Shown: in pieces, positions 18,240 to 27,462 of the stretch
Layout of the letters: every line of letters starts with the position of its first letter
Position numbering within the stretch: position 1 is the stretch's first letter
DNA from: Bowmanella dokdonensis
GTDB taxonomy: Bacteria; Pseudomonadota; Gammaproteobacteria; Enterobacterales; Alteromonadaceae
NCBI RefSeq assembly: GCF_017254865.1
Contig: NZ_JAFKCV010000003.1
Span: 394,122-458,121, forward strand
Length of the DNA: 64,000 bases
Reading direction: 5' to 3'
Position numbers and translations under genes: made by a program
Notes under the pieces: generated by a model
What the model saw: the letters and a program-made list of their open reading frames with translations, nothing else
Told to the model about the DNA's origin: nothing
The model's database searches: none

Positions 18240-19408
18240 ACAATTTAACGCTGATTAAACATGCCCATGTTTTCACCCCTGAGGACAAGGGCGTCCAGGA
18301 CGTCATGTTTGCCGGGCACCGGGTTCTGGCCATGGGCCGGGATCTGTCCCTGCAGGGACAGGAACTGACCACCATAGACGCCACGGGCAAACTGTTACTA
18401 CCGGGTCTGGTCGACAGTTTGGTGCATATCACCGGTGGCGGCGGAGAAGGGGGCTTTCATACCCGCACCCCGCAAATGAATCTGACCGATGCCACCAAAG
18501 GCGGCGTCACCACTCTGGTGGGGGCTCTGGGCACCGATGCCACCACCCGTACCCTGCCGGATTTGCTGGCCAAAGCCGGCGGCCTGCATACGGAAGGGCT
18601 GAGCGTATATTGCTATACGGGCTCTTATCAGCTCCCGGCACGGACCATTACCGGCAGTGTTACCGATGATATCGTGCTGATCGATAAGTTTATCGGTGTG
18701 GGTGAGGTGGCCATTGCCGATCATCGCTCTTCTCAACCCACCGCAAGGGAACTGATGCGCCTGGCATCAGAAGCCAGAGTCGGCGGCATGCTGTCCGGCA
18801 AAGCCGGAATTGTCAGTATCCATGTGGGAGATGGAACAAGCCGGCTGGACCTGCTCGAACAGGTGGTGACAGGGTCGGATATTCCCGCCAGCCAGTTCTA
18901 TCCCACCCATATCAACCGTAATCTGGAATTGGTCGAGGCGGGTATCGCCTGGAGCAAGCGCGGCGGCTATCTGGATATGACCACCAGCACCAATGCCCAG
19001 TTTATCGCCGAAGGTGAGGTACCGGCCGCCAAAGCCCTGGCCCTCTGCCTAGAGCGGGGCGTGCCGGTATCACAACTGACCATGAGCTCCGATGGCAATG
19101 CCAGCCTGCCGGTATTTGATGACCAGGGGCGGTTGATTGGTCTGGAAGTGGGGCAGGTGGCGACCTTGTATGCCTCTATGGTAGAGGCCGTAAAGCAGTA
19201 TGGGGTAAGCTTGCCACGGGCTTTGGCCTCGGTCAGCCGAAGCCCTGCCGATATCCTTGGTCTGCCCGCCAAGGGGCGAATCGAACCCGGCGCCGATGCC
19301 GATCTGCTGCTGGTCAATGCAGACACCCTAAGTATTGAATCTGTCTATGCCAAAGGGCAGTTGATGGTGGACAAGGGAGAGCCGGTGGTCCTGGGCACTT
19401 TCGAATAA
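18236..19408 (+). CDS. iadA: Isoaspartyl dipeptidase (IadA family) with altered metal site
   Basis: A 390-residue cytosolic amidohydrolase that splits beta-aspartyl dipeptides. It aligns along its whole length with E. coli IadA: GGGGEGGFHTRTP (67-79), GVGEVAIADHRSS, IHVGDG (His196), PTHINRN (His225), SSDGNAS (Asp286). Two metal-site changes are visible. The usual HxH of strand 1 reads DSLVH, so the first histidine is Leu62 and only His64 remains. The bridging carbamylated lysine position is Glu157, which I believe is a common family variant. Whether the enzyme is mononuclear, altered or inactive is unknown. Last gene of the receptor-permease-dipeptidase operon. Confidence 0.87.
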   Translation: MNNLTLIKHAHVFTPEDKGVQDVMFAGHRVLAMGRDLSLQGQELTTIDATGKLLLPGLVDSLVHITGGGGEGGFHTRTPQMNLTDATKGGVTTLVGALGTDATTRTLPDLLAKAGGLHTEGLSVYCYTGSYQLPARTITGSVTDDIVLIDKFIGVGEVAIADHRSSQPTARELMRLASEARVGGMLSGKAGIVSIHVGDGTSRLDLLEQVVTGSDIPASQFYPTHINRNLELVEAGIAWSKRGGYLDMTTSTNAQFIAEGEVPAAKALALCLERGVPVSQLTMSSDGNASLPVFDDQGRLIGLEVGQVATLYASMVEAVKQYGVSLPRALASVSRSPADILGLPAKGRIEPGADADLLLVNADTLSIESVYAKGQLMVDKGEPVVLGTFE

Positions 19409-19415
19409 GCCAGGG

Positions 19416-19441
19416 ACAGGCCGGCCTCAGTGCCGGCCTGT
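19416..19441 (+). terminator. Hairpin after the cyanophycin operon
   Basis: A perfect 10-bp inverted repeat (ACAGGCCGGC / GCCGGCCTGT) with a 6-base loop begins 8 bp after the dipeptidase stop. No T-run follows, so it may be a Rho-assisted end or an RNA-stability hairpin. Confidence 0.55.
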
Positions 19442-19760
19442 CATAATCCGCTGTCTGACAGCGTATATCGTCATCAAATTGTCATTTCTCGATTTTCGTC
19501 AGAAATCCGCCGTTTTTTCACGAGTTATTGCCTTCCAATCTCTCTTCAACCTTACCTAAAGAATTGGGTAAAGTTATTTGTTATCTCTAACTGATTGATT
19601 GATAAGGTTTATGTACAAGAAGTTATGAATTTATTTGACGCCTTCCTGTTTTGTACACAAAGCACACAATTTATCTGGTTTATTCACGGCGCCAGCGCCA
19701 GGCCGTTAAGCAGTAACAAAGCGGTTTCCCTACAAACTAGATAACGAAAAGAGGAAGACG
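19442..19760. promoter_or_regulatory. AT-rich upstream region of the nuclease gene
   Basis: About 320 bp without a gene, clearly AT-richer than its neighbours, ending in a strong ribosome-binding site (AGAGGAAG) before ATG 19761. It must contain the promoter for the nuclease/cohesin pair. I see no convincing box, operator or RNA gene. Confidence 0.4.
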
Positions 19761-22700
19761 ATGAAAACAAAACTGACCCTGTTGTCGGTGGCCATAGTGG
19801 CGTCGATGCAGGCCAACTCGGCCCCTGCCGACTCACTGATATTGACCGGTGTGATAGATGGTCCCCTGACAGGTGGCGTGCCCAAGGCTGTTGAGCTTTA
19901 CGTGGCCAAGGATATCGAAGATCTCAGCCAGTGCGGAGTGGGCTTTGCCAACAACGGCGGCGGCACCGACGGTGAGGAATTCAGCTTCCCGGCCCAGGCC
20001 GTGCCAGCCGGTACTTACCTGTATGTGGCTTCCGAAGCGACCGGTTTTGGCAGTTTCTTCGGCTTTGCCCCTGATTTTGTGACCGGTCATGCCGCCATTA
20101 ACGGCGATGATGCCATTGAAGTCTATTGTGACGGTGCCGTGGTGGATACCTTTGGTGAGCTGTCTGTGGACGGCAGCGGGACAGCCTGGGATTATCTGGA
20201 TGGCTGGGCATCCCGTCTTGCCGGAACCGGTCCCGACGGTTCCGCCTTTGTTATTTCAAACTGGGCTTTGAGCGGTATCAATGTGCTCGATGGTGCTGTC
20301 GATAACACCAGTGCCGCCACGCCTTTCCCACTTAAGACCTATGGACCTGAGACCAATCCCGGTGACGGCGGCGGGGATGGCGGCGTCGATGGCAGCGTCT
20401 GCTTCAACTGCCCGGACCTGGACAAGGTAGCCGATGCCGGCCAGTTCAGCGACAGCCAATACTATGCGCAGGTGATGGCGGCGCTGAATGACAATTACAG
20501 CGCAGCGGAAGTCAAAACCCTGCTGACCGACACGATCAGCAATAATCACCGGGTACTGAGCTACGCCGAAGTATGGACGGCACTCACCGAGACGGATGAG
20601 GATCCGCAGGACAGCGACAAAGTCACCCTGCTCTATAAAGGGACCTCCCTGGCCAAGTCTCTTAACGGTAGTGGCAGTCAGAGCAGCGACCCGGACAATT
20701 GGAATCGTGAACACGTATGGCCCAACAGCCATGGTTTCTCCAGTCAGTCTTTCGAAGCCTACACCGATATTCACCATCTGCGCCCCACCGATATTTCGGT
20801 GAATGCCTCCCGGGGCAACCTGGATTTTGATAACAGTGACGCACCCTTGGCCGAAGCGCCGCAGAACCGTATAGACAGTGATTCCTTTGAGCCCAGAGAT
20901 GCCGTGAAAGGCGATGTGGCCAGGATGATGTTTTACATGGATGTGCGCTATGAAGGGGCAGATGTTACGCCAGATCTGCAGTTGGTGGATCGGCTGACCG
21001 GCCCCGGAGAGCCGGCACTGGGCAGACTATGCCGCCTGCTTGCGTGGCACGAGGCCGATCCGGTAGACAACATGGAGCAGCAGCGCAATGCCAGCATTTA
21101 CGAATACCAGGGTAACCGCAATCCCTTTATTGACCATCCCGAGTGGGTCGAGGTGCTGTATGACGCTGACAGTTGCGACGGCAACGGTGACGGTGGCGAC
21201 AATGGTTCACCGGATCCTGTACCGGGCGAGGCCGGACTGATCTTCTCCGAGTACGTGGAAGGGGACGGCGGCAACAACAAAGCCATCGAGCTGTTCAATG
21301 CCACAGGGACGAGCCTGGACCTGAGCGGTTATCAGGTGCTGCTTTACTCTAACGGTGCCACCTCCACCACTAACAGCCTTGACCTGCAAGGGACCCTGGC
21401 ATCGGGCGGGGTGTATGTGATTGCCAATTCCGGCTCCAATGCCGAAATACTGGCCGTGACTGACACCACCTCCAGTGTGACCTTCTTCAACGGCAATGAT
21501 GTGCTGGAGTTGCGTAAAAATGGTCTGCTGGTCGACAGCATCGGCCAGGTGGGCAACGGCAGCAACTTTGCTGCCAATGTGACCTGGGTGCGCAAGCCGG
21601 GTATTGTCAGCGGTGACACCGACTCCTCAGATGCCTTCGACGCCAGCGTCGAGTGGGACAGTCTGGGCACCAATGTATTTTCCAACCTGGGCAGCCATGA
21701 CGGCGGTAACGGCGGCGGTGAAACGCCGGTGGTGCAGTTGGGACAGTGCACTGAGCCAGCCACCCTGATCAGCCAGATACAGGGCGAAGGCGCCAGCTCA
21801 CCCCTTAAGGACCAGACCCAGGTGATAGAAGCTGTGGTCACGGCCAGCTTCCCGGCCCTCAAAGGTTACTTTGTTCAGGAAGAGGTCGCGGATCATGACG
21901 GCAGCAGCGCAACGTCAGAGGGCCTGTTTGTCTACCAGAACAGCGAGCAGAATCTGCCGGTTGCCGGCACTCTGGTTCGGGTGATCGGCAACGTCAGTGA
22001 GTATTTTGACAAAACTCAGCTGACTGCCGCTGAGCAGCCGCTGGATTGTGGCCAGGCCCAGGTACAGGCCGTCAGCCTCAGTCTGCCTTTTGCCGATGCG
22101 ACCCATGCAGAGTCTCTGGAAGGCATGCTGGTCAGCTTTAATCAGGAGCTGACGGTCACTGACAACTACAACCTGGGCCGTTATGGGGAAGTGACCCTGT
22201 CTTATGGTCGCACCTATATTCCCACCAACCTGCATCTGCCCGGTTCCCCCGAGGCACAGGCCCTGGCCATGCAGAACGCCCTGAACCGGGTGCTGCTGGA
22301 TGATGGCATCAATGGTCAGAACCCACAGACGGTGATCTACCCAACCGGTGGCTTGTCAGCCGGCAACAGCCTGCGCACCGGTGACAGTGTGACGTCCCTG
22401 ACCGGTGTGCTGGACTACGGCTTTAACGAGTACCGGGTCATTCCCACCGCAGCTCCCACCTTTGTTGCCAGCAATCCGCGCACGCCTGAGCCCGAGCTGG
22501 CTGAAGGCAACCTGAGTGTCGCCAGCATCAACGTCCTGAACCTGTTTAACGGCGACGGTCAGGGCGGTGGCTTCCCTACCTCGCGGGGTGCTGACAATGC
22601 GGAAGAGTATGAACGTCAGTTAACCAAGCTGGTGTCGGCGCTGGTGGCCATGGATGCCGATATCCTGGGTTTGATGGAGATTGAAAATGACGGCTTTGGC

Positions 22701-23630
22701 GCCAACAGCGCGATTGCCCAACTGACGGATGCCATCAACGAGCGTTTGGGTGAGGAAGCTTATGCCTTTATTAATGCGGGCGGCCCCCTTGGTACTGACG
22801 AGATTACCGTCGGTCTGTTGTACAAGCCGGCCACCACGGCGCCGCTGGGTAATGCCCTGGTTAACAGTGACCCTGTTTTCAATCGCCCTGCCCTGGCACA
22901 GCGTTTCAAAGCCCTCGGCTCAGGCGGTGATTTTGCCGTCATCGTCAATCACTTCAAGTCAAAGGGAAGCTGTGGCGGCGCCACCTCCGGCGACCAGGAT
23001 CAGGGCGATGGCCAGGGTTGTTGGAACCAGGCCCGTCAAGCCCAAGCCCAGACGCTGATCGACTGGCTGGCGACCGCTCCTGAACTGAGCGCCGATACAG
23101 ACCATCTGGTGATTGGCGATCTGAACAGCTACGCCAAGGAAGATCCGATCCGGGTGTTTACCGACAACGGCTACATCAACCTGATCGAGCATTTCGAGGG
23201 GGCCGGTGCTTACTCCTATGCCTTTGGCGGCGAAGTCGGCTACCTGGACCATGCCATCGGCAGCGCCAGCCTGCTCGGGCAGGTGGTGGATGTGACCGAG
23301 TGGCATATCAACGCCGACGAGCCGCGCATCCTGGACTACAACACCGAGTACAAGTCCGAAGCACAAATCAATGACTTCTATGCCCCGGATGCCTATCGGG
23401 TATCGGATCATGATCCAGTGCTGGTCAGCCTTTATATCAAAGGCCTGCGCGGCGATTTTGATGCAGACGGCGACGTGGATGTGAATGACATGACCGGACT
23501 GCTGAGGGCATTGGCCAAGAAACAGCAAGTGAGCATGGACTTCGATCTGAATGAAGATGGGGTGGTCAATGTTCGTGACGCGCAGATTATTCGTACCCTT
23601 TGCACCCGTCAGGGCTGCAAGGCTAACTAA
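19761..23630 (+). CDS. Secreted multidomain nuclease: LTD + endonuclease I + ExeM/NucH + dockerin
   Basis: A 1289-residue secreted nuclease (signal peptide MKTKLTLLSVAIVASMQANSA). Domains in order: a lamin-tail domain (about 25-190); an endonuclease I (His-Me finger) domain (about 215-470) with NWNREHVWPNSHGF at 313-326, His318 being catalytic; a second lamin-tail domain (about 485-645); an OB-like region; and an ExeM/NucH endonuclease/exonuclease/phosphatase domain (about 910-1225) with GLMEIEND, IGDLNSYAKED and SDHDPV. Residues 1231-1285 hold two dockerin-type calcium loops (DFDADGDVDVNDM and DLNEDGVVNVRDA). It should digest extracellular DNA. The C-terminus has a dockerin instead of the GlyGly-CTERM seen in many ExeM proteins. 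Confidence 0.9.
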   Translation: MKTKLTLLSVAIVASMQANSAPADSLILTGVIDGPLTGGVPKAVELYVAKDIEDLSQCGVGFANNGGGTDGEEFSFPAQAVPAGTYLYVASEATGFGSFFGFAPDFVTGHAAINGDDAIEVYCDGAVVDTFGELSVDGSGTAWDYLDGWASRLAGTGPDGSAFVISNWALSGINVLDGAVDNTSAATPFPLKTYGPETNPGDGGGDGGVDGSVCFNCPDLDKVADAGQFSDSQYYAQVMAALNDNYSAAEVKTLLTDTISNNHRVLSYAEVWTALTETDEDPQDSDKVTLLYKGTSLAKSLNGSGSQSSDPDNWNREHVWPNSHGFSSQSFEAYTDIHHLRPTDISVNASRGNLDFDNSDAPLAEAPQNRIDSDSFEPRDAVKGDVARMMFYMDVRYEGADVTPDLQLVDRLTGPGEPALGRLCRLLAWHEADPVDNMEQQRNASIYEYQGNRNPFIDHPEWVEVLYDADSCDGNGDGGDNGSPDPVPGEAGLIFSEYVEGDGGNNKAIELFNATGTSLDLSGYQVLLYSNGATSTTNSLDLQGTLASGGVYVIANSGSNAEILAVTDTTSSVTFFNGNDVLELRKNGLLVDSIGQVGNGSNFAANVTWVRKPGIVSGDTDSSDAFDASVEWDSLGTNVFSNLGSHDGGNGGGETPVVQLGQCTEPATLISQIQGEGASSPLKDQTQVIEAVVTASFPALKGYFVQEEVADHDGSSATSEGLFVYQNSEQNLPVAGTLVRVIGNVSEYFDKTQLTAAEQPLDCGQAQVQAVSLSLPFADATHAESLEGMLVSFNQELTVTDNYNLGRYGEVTLSYGRTYIPTNLHLPGSPEAQALAMQNALNRVLLDDGINGQNPQTVIYPTGGLSAGNSLRTGDSVTSLTGVLDYGFNEYRVIPTAAPTFVASNPRTPEPELAEGNLSVASINVLNLFNGDGQGGGFPTSRGADNAEEYERQLTKLVSALVAMDADILGLMEIENDGFGANSAIAQLTDAINERLGEEAYAFINAGGPLGTDEITVGLLYKPATTAPLGNALVNSDPVFNRPALAQRFKALGSGGDFAVIVNHFKSKGSCGGATSGDQDQGDGQGCWNQARQAQAQTLIDWLATAPELSADTDHLVIGDLNSYAKEDPIRVFTDNGYINLIEHFEGAGAYSYAFGGEVGYLDHAIGSASLLGQVVDVTEWHINADEPRILDYNTEYKSEAQINDFYAPDAYRVSDHDPVLVSLYIKGLRGDFDADGDVDVNDMTGLLRALAKKQQVSMDFDLNEDGVVNVRDAQIIRTLCTRQGCKAN

Positions 23631-23642
23631 GGAATCAACATA

Positions 23643-24182
23643 ATGAAAAAGCTGTTTACTCTTCTTGTGATGACATTGGCGTTCAACGCCAATGCGGCCC
23701 TGATCAACCTGTCTTTGGACAGCAACACTATCAATGCGGGCGACCAGGTAACAATCAATCTGACCGCCACCGAGTGGGTGGACGTGTCCGCGTTCAGTTT
23801 CGATCTGCTGTTCGATACGGATCAGTTTGCGATACCTGAGTCCGGTGGCGATCTGCTGATGGATGACAGTGACTTGTTTGCCAGCCTGGTCTTTATGGGC
23901 ATCACTTATCCTGGCGGGATTAACTTTTCCTTCCTGGATTTCCTGCCTCTGAACGGCGATTTTCTGATTGCCAGTTTCCAACTGACCGCACTGACCAGTG
24001 GCACCTTCGGATTTGACCTGGATTTTGGGGTGTTTGCGGATCTGGATGACAATCCCCTGGAGGTCAGCCTGGGCCAGTCTGCAGCCCTTCAGGTCAATGC
24101 GGTTCCCGAGCCTGCCGCTTGGGGTTTGATGATGCTGGCCCTGGCCGGGATATTCGCCGCTCGCCGTAACCAAGTCCATTAA
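23643..24182 (+). CDS. Cohesin-like PEP-CTERM protein
   Basis: A 179-residue exported protein whose gene starts 12 bp after the nuclease stop. The signal peptide is MKKLFTLLVMTLAFNANA. Residues 20-150 read as a small beta-sandwich of the cohesin type (NLSLDSNTINAGDQVTINL, then VSAFSFDLLFDTDQF). Residues 154-179 are a PEP-CTERM sorting signal: VPEP, a hydrophobic helix, then ARRNQ. An exosortase would process it and leave it at the surface. Because the adjacent nuclease ends in a dockerin, this protein is a plausible surface receptor for it. The cohesin call rests on pattern reading only. Confidence 0.82.
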   Translation: MKKLFTLLVMTLAFNANAALINLSLDSNTINAGDQVTINLTATEWVDVSAFSFDLLFDTDQFAIPESGGDLLMDDSDLFASLVFMGITYPGGINFSFLDFLPLNGDFLIASFQLTALTSGTFGFDLDFGVFADLDDNPLEVSLGQSAALQVNAVPEPAAWGLMMLALAGIFAARRNQVH

Positions 24183-24205
24183 CAGACTGGATATACTGTG
24201 TCCCC

Positions 24206-24229
24206 AAGGCTGCAGGCGCAGCCTTTTTT
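24206..24229 (+). terminator. Intrinsic terminator 1 after cohesin-like gene
   Basis: A perfect stem AAGGCTGC / GCAGCCTT with an AGGC loop is followed by a run of T residues, directly after the PEP-CTERM gene. Confidence 0.9.
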
Positions 24230-24230
24230 A

Positions 24231-24253
24231 AGCCCCGCAATGCGGGGCTTTTT
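24231..24253 (+). terminator. Intrinsic terminator 2 (tandem)
   Basis: A second hairpin immediately downstream (AGCCCCG / CGGGGCT, loop CAATG) is followed by TTTTT. Tandem terminators suggest that a strongly expressed transcript is insulated here. Confidence 0.88.
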
Positions 24254-24324
24254 ACTTAAGCTATAAACACGCCCTGAGAAGGGTGACGGCTGACCCTGTC
24301 CGGGACTGAACTGAGTTGCGGGGA

Positions 24325-24861
24325 TCAATTGGTTCCAGCCGGCCCCAGCATCCCCAGATGCTTACCCAGGCCGCCTAACTGCAGGCCCTGTACCTGATCG
24401 ACGATAGGGGCCAGATCCTTAAAGCCATTTGGGGCATAGCCATGTACCTTGTAGGAGAGGGTTATCCGGGTCCCGCCTTCCACGGCCTCAAACTGCCAGT
24501 CCAGAGCGCCGTAAAGTCCCATGCCCTGCAAGGGGCCCAGCCCGCCGGTCATGCGCAGCAATTTAGCCGGTTCCACAAAGCTGATCTGCATATGCTGGGC
24601 CTGGCTGTCGCCGTTGATTTCACAAAAACAGCCACCGGCCCTGGCTTCGATACTGAAATTCTCCGCCTTGCCCCACCAGGAATGATCCGCCGGCCACCAT
24701 TTGCCCACGTCCTCCACCAGGGCCCGCCAGCTTTGCTCCGGTTCGGTCCTGACCAGAACCTGATTACTGACGATAAAACCATAAGTGTCGATATGCTGGA
24801 CCTCGGCCTGCAATGCCGGGGTGAACAATGTGGAGAGCAACAGGAGATGGCGGCTTTTCAT
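24325..24861 (-). CDS. Exported SRPBCC-family protein
   Basis: A 178-residue protein with a signal peptide (MKSRHLLLLSTLFTPALQA) and an SRPBCC/polyketide-cyclase-like helix-grip fold. Recognisable segments are VLVRTEPEQSWRALVEDVGKWWP, FVEPAKLLRMTGGLGPLQ and a C-terminal amphipathic helix. ATG 24861 is preferred to an ATG 54 bases upstream because AAGGAA lies 8 bases before it and it begins the signal peptide. The ligand is unknown. Export is unusual but recurrent for the family. Confidence 0.8.
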   Translation of the reverse strand: MKSRHLLLLSTLFTPALQAEVQHIDTYGFIVSNQVLVRTEPEQSWRALVEDVGKWWPADHSWWGKAENFSIEARAGGCFCEINGDSQAQHMQISFVEPAKLLRMTGGLGPLQGMGLYGALDWQFEAVEGGTRITLSYKVHGYAPNGFKDLAPIVDQVQGLQLGGLGKHLGMLGPAGTN

Positions 24862-25020
24862 GAGGTGTGTTCCTTGGTTGAATGAAACCATCATAGCCGA
24901 TGCCCGGCTGGCCAACCAGTTGCTTGGTGGCAGTCAATACCGGCAGTTTGCACAATTATTCGTCAGGCGACCCTTCTGCATGCGGCAAGGGTTTGACAGT
25001 CCCCCTGAATCAGGTTTCAC

Positions 25021-27441
25021 TTGAGCAAGAACACCTTTTATCACTGCCATTTAATGCAAAAAGCCAGCGAACTGACCGCACTGCAACTTTCCGCCAAACC
25101 CAGCCGTCGTCTGATCAACCAGGCGCTTAAGGATGATCAGGCCCTGAGTTCGACCTTTATTGGCCAGAACCGGGCCAGGGATGCCCTGAATTTTGGGCTG
25201 GGCATTGATGCCAAGGGCTACAACCTTTACGTGATGGGGGAGGCCGCCACCGGTCGTTATACCCTGGTGCACGAACATATCGCCAGGCATGTGGCCAACA
25301 TACCGACCCCGGATGACTGGTGCTACATCAATAATTTTGACGACGAGCGCGAGCCCTTTGCCCTGCGGTTGCCGGCCGGCGAGAGCCGCAAGCTGGCCAG
25401 CGAAATGACCAGCCTGATCGACGAGTTACTGGATACCTTTCCGGCCGCCTTCGACAACCCCGGTTACCAGCGCAAGAAAGCCAATATCAAGCGTCAGTTC
25501 GATCAGCGCTACGATCAGGCCATCAGCGAGGTGGAATTGTTTGCCCAGAGCAACAATGTGGCCCTGTATGAGGAAAACGGCACCATCAGTTTTTCCCCCA
25601 TCGTTAACGGCAAGCCGGTCAATGACGAGGAATTTGCCAACCTGACCGATGAACAGCGCCAGCATTTTTACGATCTGATCAACCAGCTCGAAGACCGGCT
25701 CAGCGAACAACTGCTGGAGCTGCCCCAGTGGAAGCGGGAATCTTCTGAAATGACCCGCAAACTGAAGCGGGAAACGGCCGAACTGGGCATACGGCCGCTG
25801 CTTAAGGAGCTGGAGCATAAATACGCCGCCGATTTGGGTATTCTGAAATTCCTTCGCCAGCTCAAACCCCACCTGGTGGAAACCGTGATGGAAATACTGG
25901 CCGAGGAGAGCAAGGAAGAAAAACAGGATGAATACGACCGGCGGGCCGTGCTGGAAGAACAGTACCTGCCCAACATTCTGGTCAGCCATGAGTTGAGCGA
26001 AGGGGCGCCGGTGGTGTACGAGCCCAATCCCACCTACCCCAATCTGTTCGGCCGGGTGGAGTACACCAATGTGCAGGGCTCGGTGTTTACCAACTACCGG
26101 ATGATCCGACCCGGCGCCCTGCACAAGGCCAACGGCGGTTATCTGTTGCTGGATGCGGACAAGATGATCCAGCAGCCCTATGTGTGGGAGGCCCTTAAGC
26201 TGGCCCTGAAGCGCGGCGAGCTGCGTATCGACACCCAGCAGCATGATATCGGCATGGTCAACTCCATCACCCTTAACCCCCAGACCATTCCCATCAAGGT
26301 CAAGGTGGTGCTGATGGGCTCCAGGGATCTCTATTACACCCTGCAGGAATACGAGGACGAATTCCATGAGCTATTCCGGGTGCTGGTGGATTTTGACCAT
26401 GAGATCCCCCTGGACAAGACCACCCTGTTCGACTTTGTCGGCCGGGTGCGCAGCCAGGCCACGGAGATGGGCCTTGAGGGGATCTCCGCCAAGGCCATGT
26501 ACCGGCTGGTGGAATACAGCCTGCGCCTGGCGGAACACCAGCACAGGCTGTCGGCGCGCTTTGCCGATGTGATCGAGCTGTTGCACGAAGCCCGCTATTT
26601 CTGCGCCATGCAAAATACCTTGTTGCTCGATGTGACCCATATTGAAGCGGCCCTGGATGCCAAGATGAAGCGCAGCGGACGCATCAGCGAAGCCCTGCTG
26701 GACGATATCAAGGAAGGCCAGATACTGATTGAGACCGACGGCGAGGCCATCGGCAAGGTCAACGGCCTCACCGTGCTGGAAATCGGCGACAGCCTGTTCG
26801 GCACCCCGGCCCGCATCACCTCCACCGTATATGCCGGCGCCAACGGCGTGGTGGACATCGAGCGGGAAGTGGAATTGGGACGGCCCATTCACTCCAAAGG
26901 GGTCATGCTGCTGACCGGCTACCTGGGTTATAAGTACGCCCAGCTCTTTCCGTTGACCCTGTCTGCCAACATCGCCATCGAACAGTCCTATGGCCATATC
27001 GACGGCGACAGCGCCTCCCTGGCCGAACTGGTGGCGCTGCTTTCGGCCCTGACCCTGATCCCGGTGCGGCAGGAACTGGCGGTGACCGGCTCCATCAATC
27101 AATACGGCCAGGTGCAGAGCATCGGCGGGGTGAACGAAAAAATTGAGGGTTTCTTCCAGCTCTGTGCCCATCGCGGCCTGACGGGCAATCAGGGGGTGAT
27201 TATTCCCAAATCCAATGAAGTGAACCTGATGCTGGAAAAGGAAGTGATTCAGGCGGTTAAAAACGGCCGTTTCCATGTCTACAGCGTGGAGACCGTGGAT
27301 CAGGCCGCCGAATTGCTGATGGGCCGCGAGGCCGGCGTATTGTCACCCCGGGCGCGTTTTCCCAAGGGCAGTATCAACAGTCTGGCGGTCAACCGGCTCA
27401 GCCAGATTGCCCGTATCGTTACCGGCAGTGACGACGAGTAG
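25021..27441 (+). CDS. Lon-family ATP-dependent protease (AAA_32/LonB-like)
   Basis: An 806-residue protein with an N-terminal AAA_32-type ATPase region and a C-terminal Lon protease domain. The P-loop reads MGEAATGRYT, with Arg for the usual Lys. I believe this is typical of this subfamily rather than a local defect. A coiled-coil-rich insert occupies about 130-330. The Lon catalytic dyad is Ser in GHIDGDSASLAEL and Lys in IGGVNEKIEGF. It is expected to be a cytosolic quality-control protease. The listed start is TTG 25021 with CAGG upstream. ATG 25054 (MQKASELTAL) is an equally possible start. Confidence 0.88.
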   Translation: MSKNTFYHCHLMQKASELTALQLSAKPSRRLINQALKDDQALSSTFIGQNRARDALNFGLGIDAKGYNLYVMGEAATGRYTLVHEHIARHVANIPTPDDWCYINNFDDEREPFALRLPAGESRKLASEMTSLIDELLDTFPAAFDNPGYQRKKANIKRQFDQRYDQAISEVELFAQSNNVALYEENGTISFSPIVNGKPVNDEEFANLTDEQRQHFYDLINQLEDRLSEQLLELPQWKRESSEMTRKLKRETAELGIRPLLKELEHKYAADLGILKFLRQLKPHLVETVMEILAEESKEEKQDEYDRRAVLEEQYLPNILVSHELSEGAPVVYEPNPTYPNLFGRVEYTNVQGSVFTNYRMIRPGALHKANGGYLLLDADKMIQQPYVWEALKLALKRGELRIDTQQHDIGMVNSITLNPQTIPIKVKVVLMGSRDLYYTLQEYEDEFHELFRVLVDFDHEIPLDKTTLFDFVGRVRSQATEMGLEGISAKAMYRLVEYSLRLAEHQHRLSARFADVIELLHEARYFCAMQNTLLLDVTHIEAALDAKMKRSGRISEALLDDIKEGQILIETDGEAIGKVNGLTVLEIGDSLFGTPARITSTVYAGANGVVDIEREVELGRPIHSKGVMLLTGYLGYKYAQLFPLTLSANIAIEQSYGHIDGDSASLAELVALLSALTLIPVRQELAVTGSINQYGQVQSIGGVNEKIEGFFQLCAHRGLTGNQGVIIPKSNEVNLMLEKEVIQAVKNGRFHVYSVETVDQAAELLMGREAGVLSPRARFPKGSINSLAVNRLSQIARIVTGSDDE

Positions 27442-27462
27442 CAGCAACGGCTAGCGACAATT

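Noticed and set aside
22959..24179. A long 406-codon minus-strand frame opposite the nuclease and cohesin-like genes
   Set aside because: It covers two genes with clear domains on the other strand and has a low-complexity composition.
25237..25266. Degenerate P-loop (Arg for Lys) in the Lon-like protease as a possible inactivating mutation
   Set aside because: As far as I recall, AAA_32-type Lon relatives commonly have Arg there, so it is probably a family trait rather than a defect.
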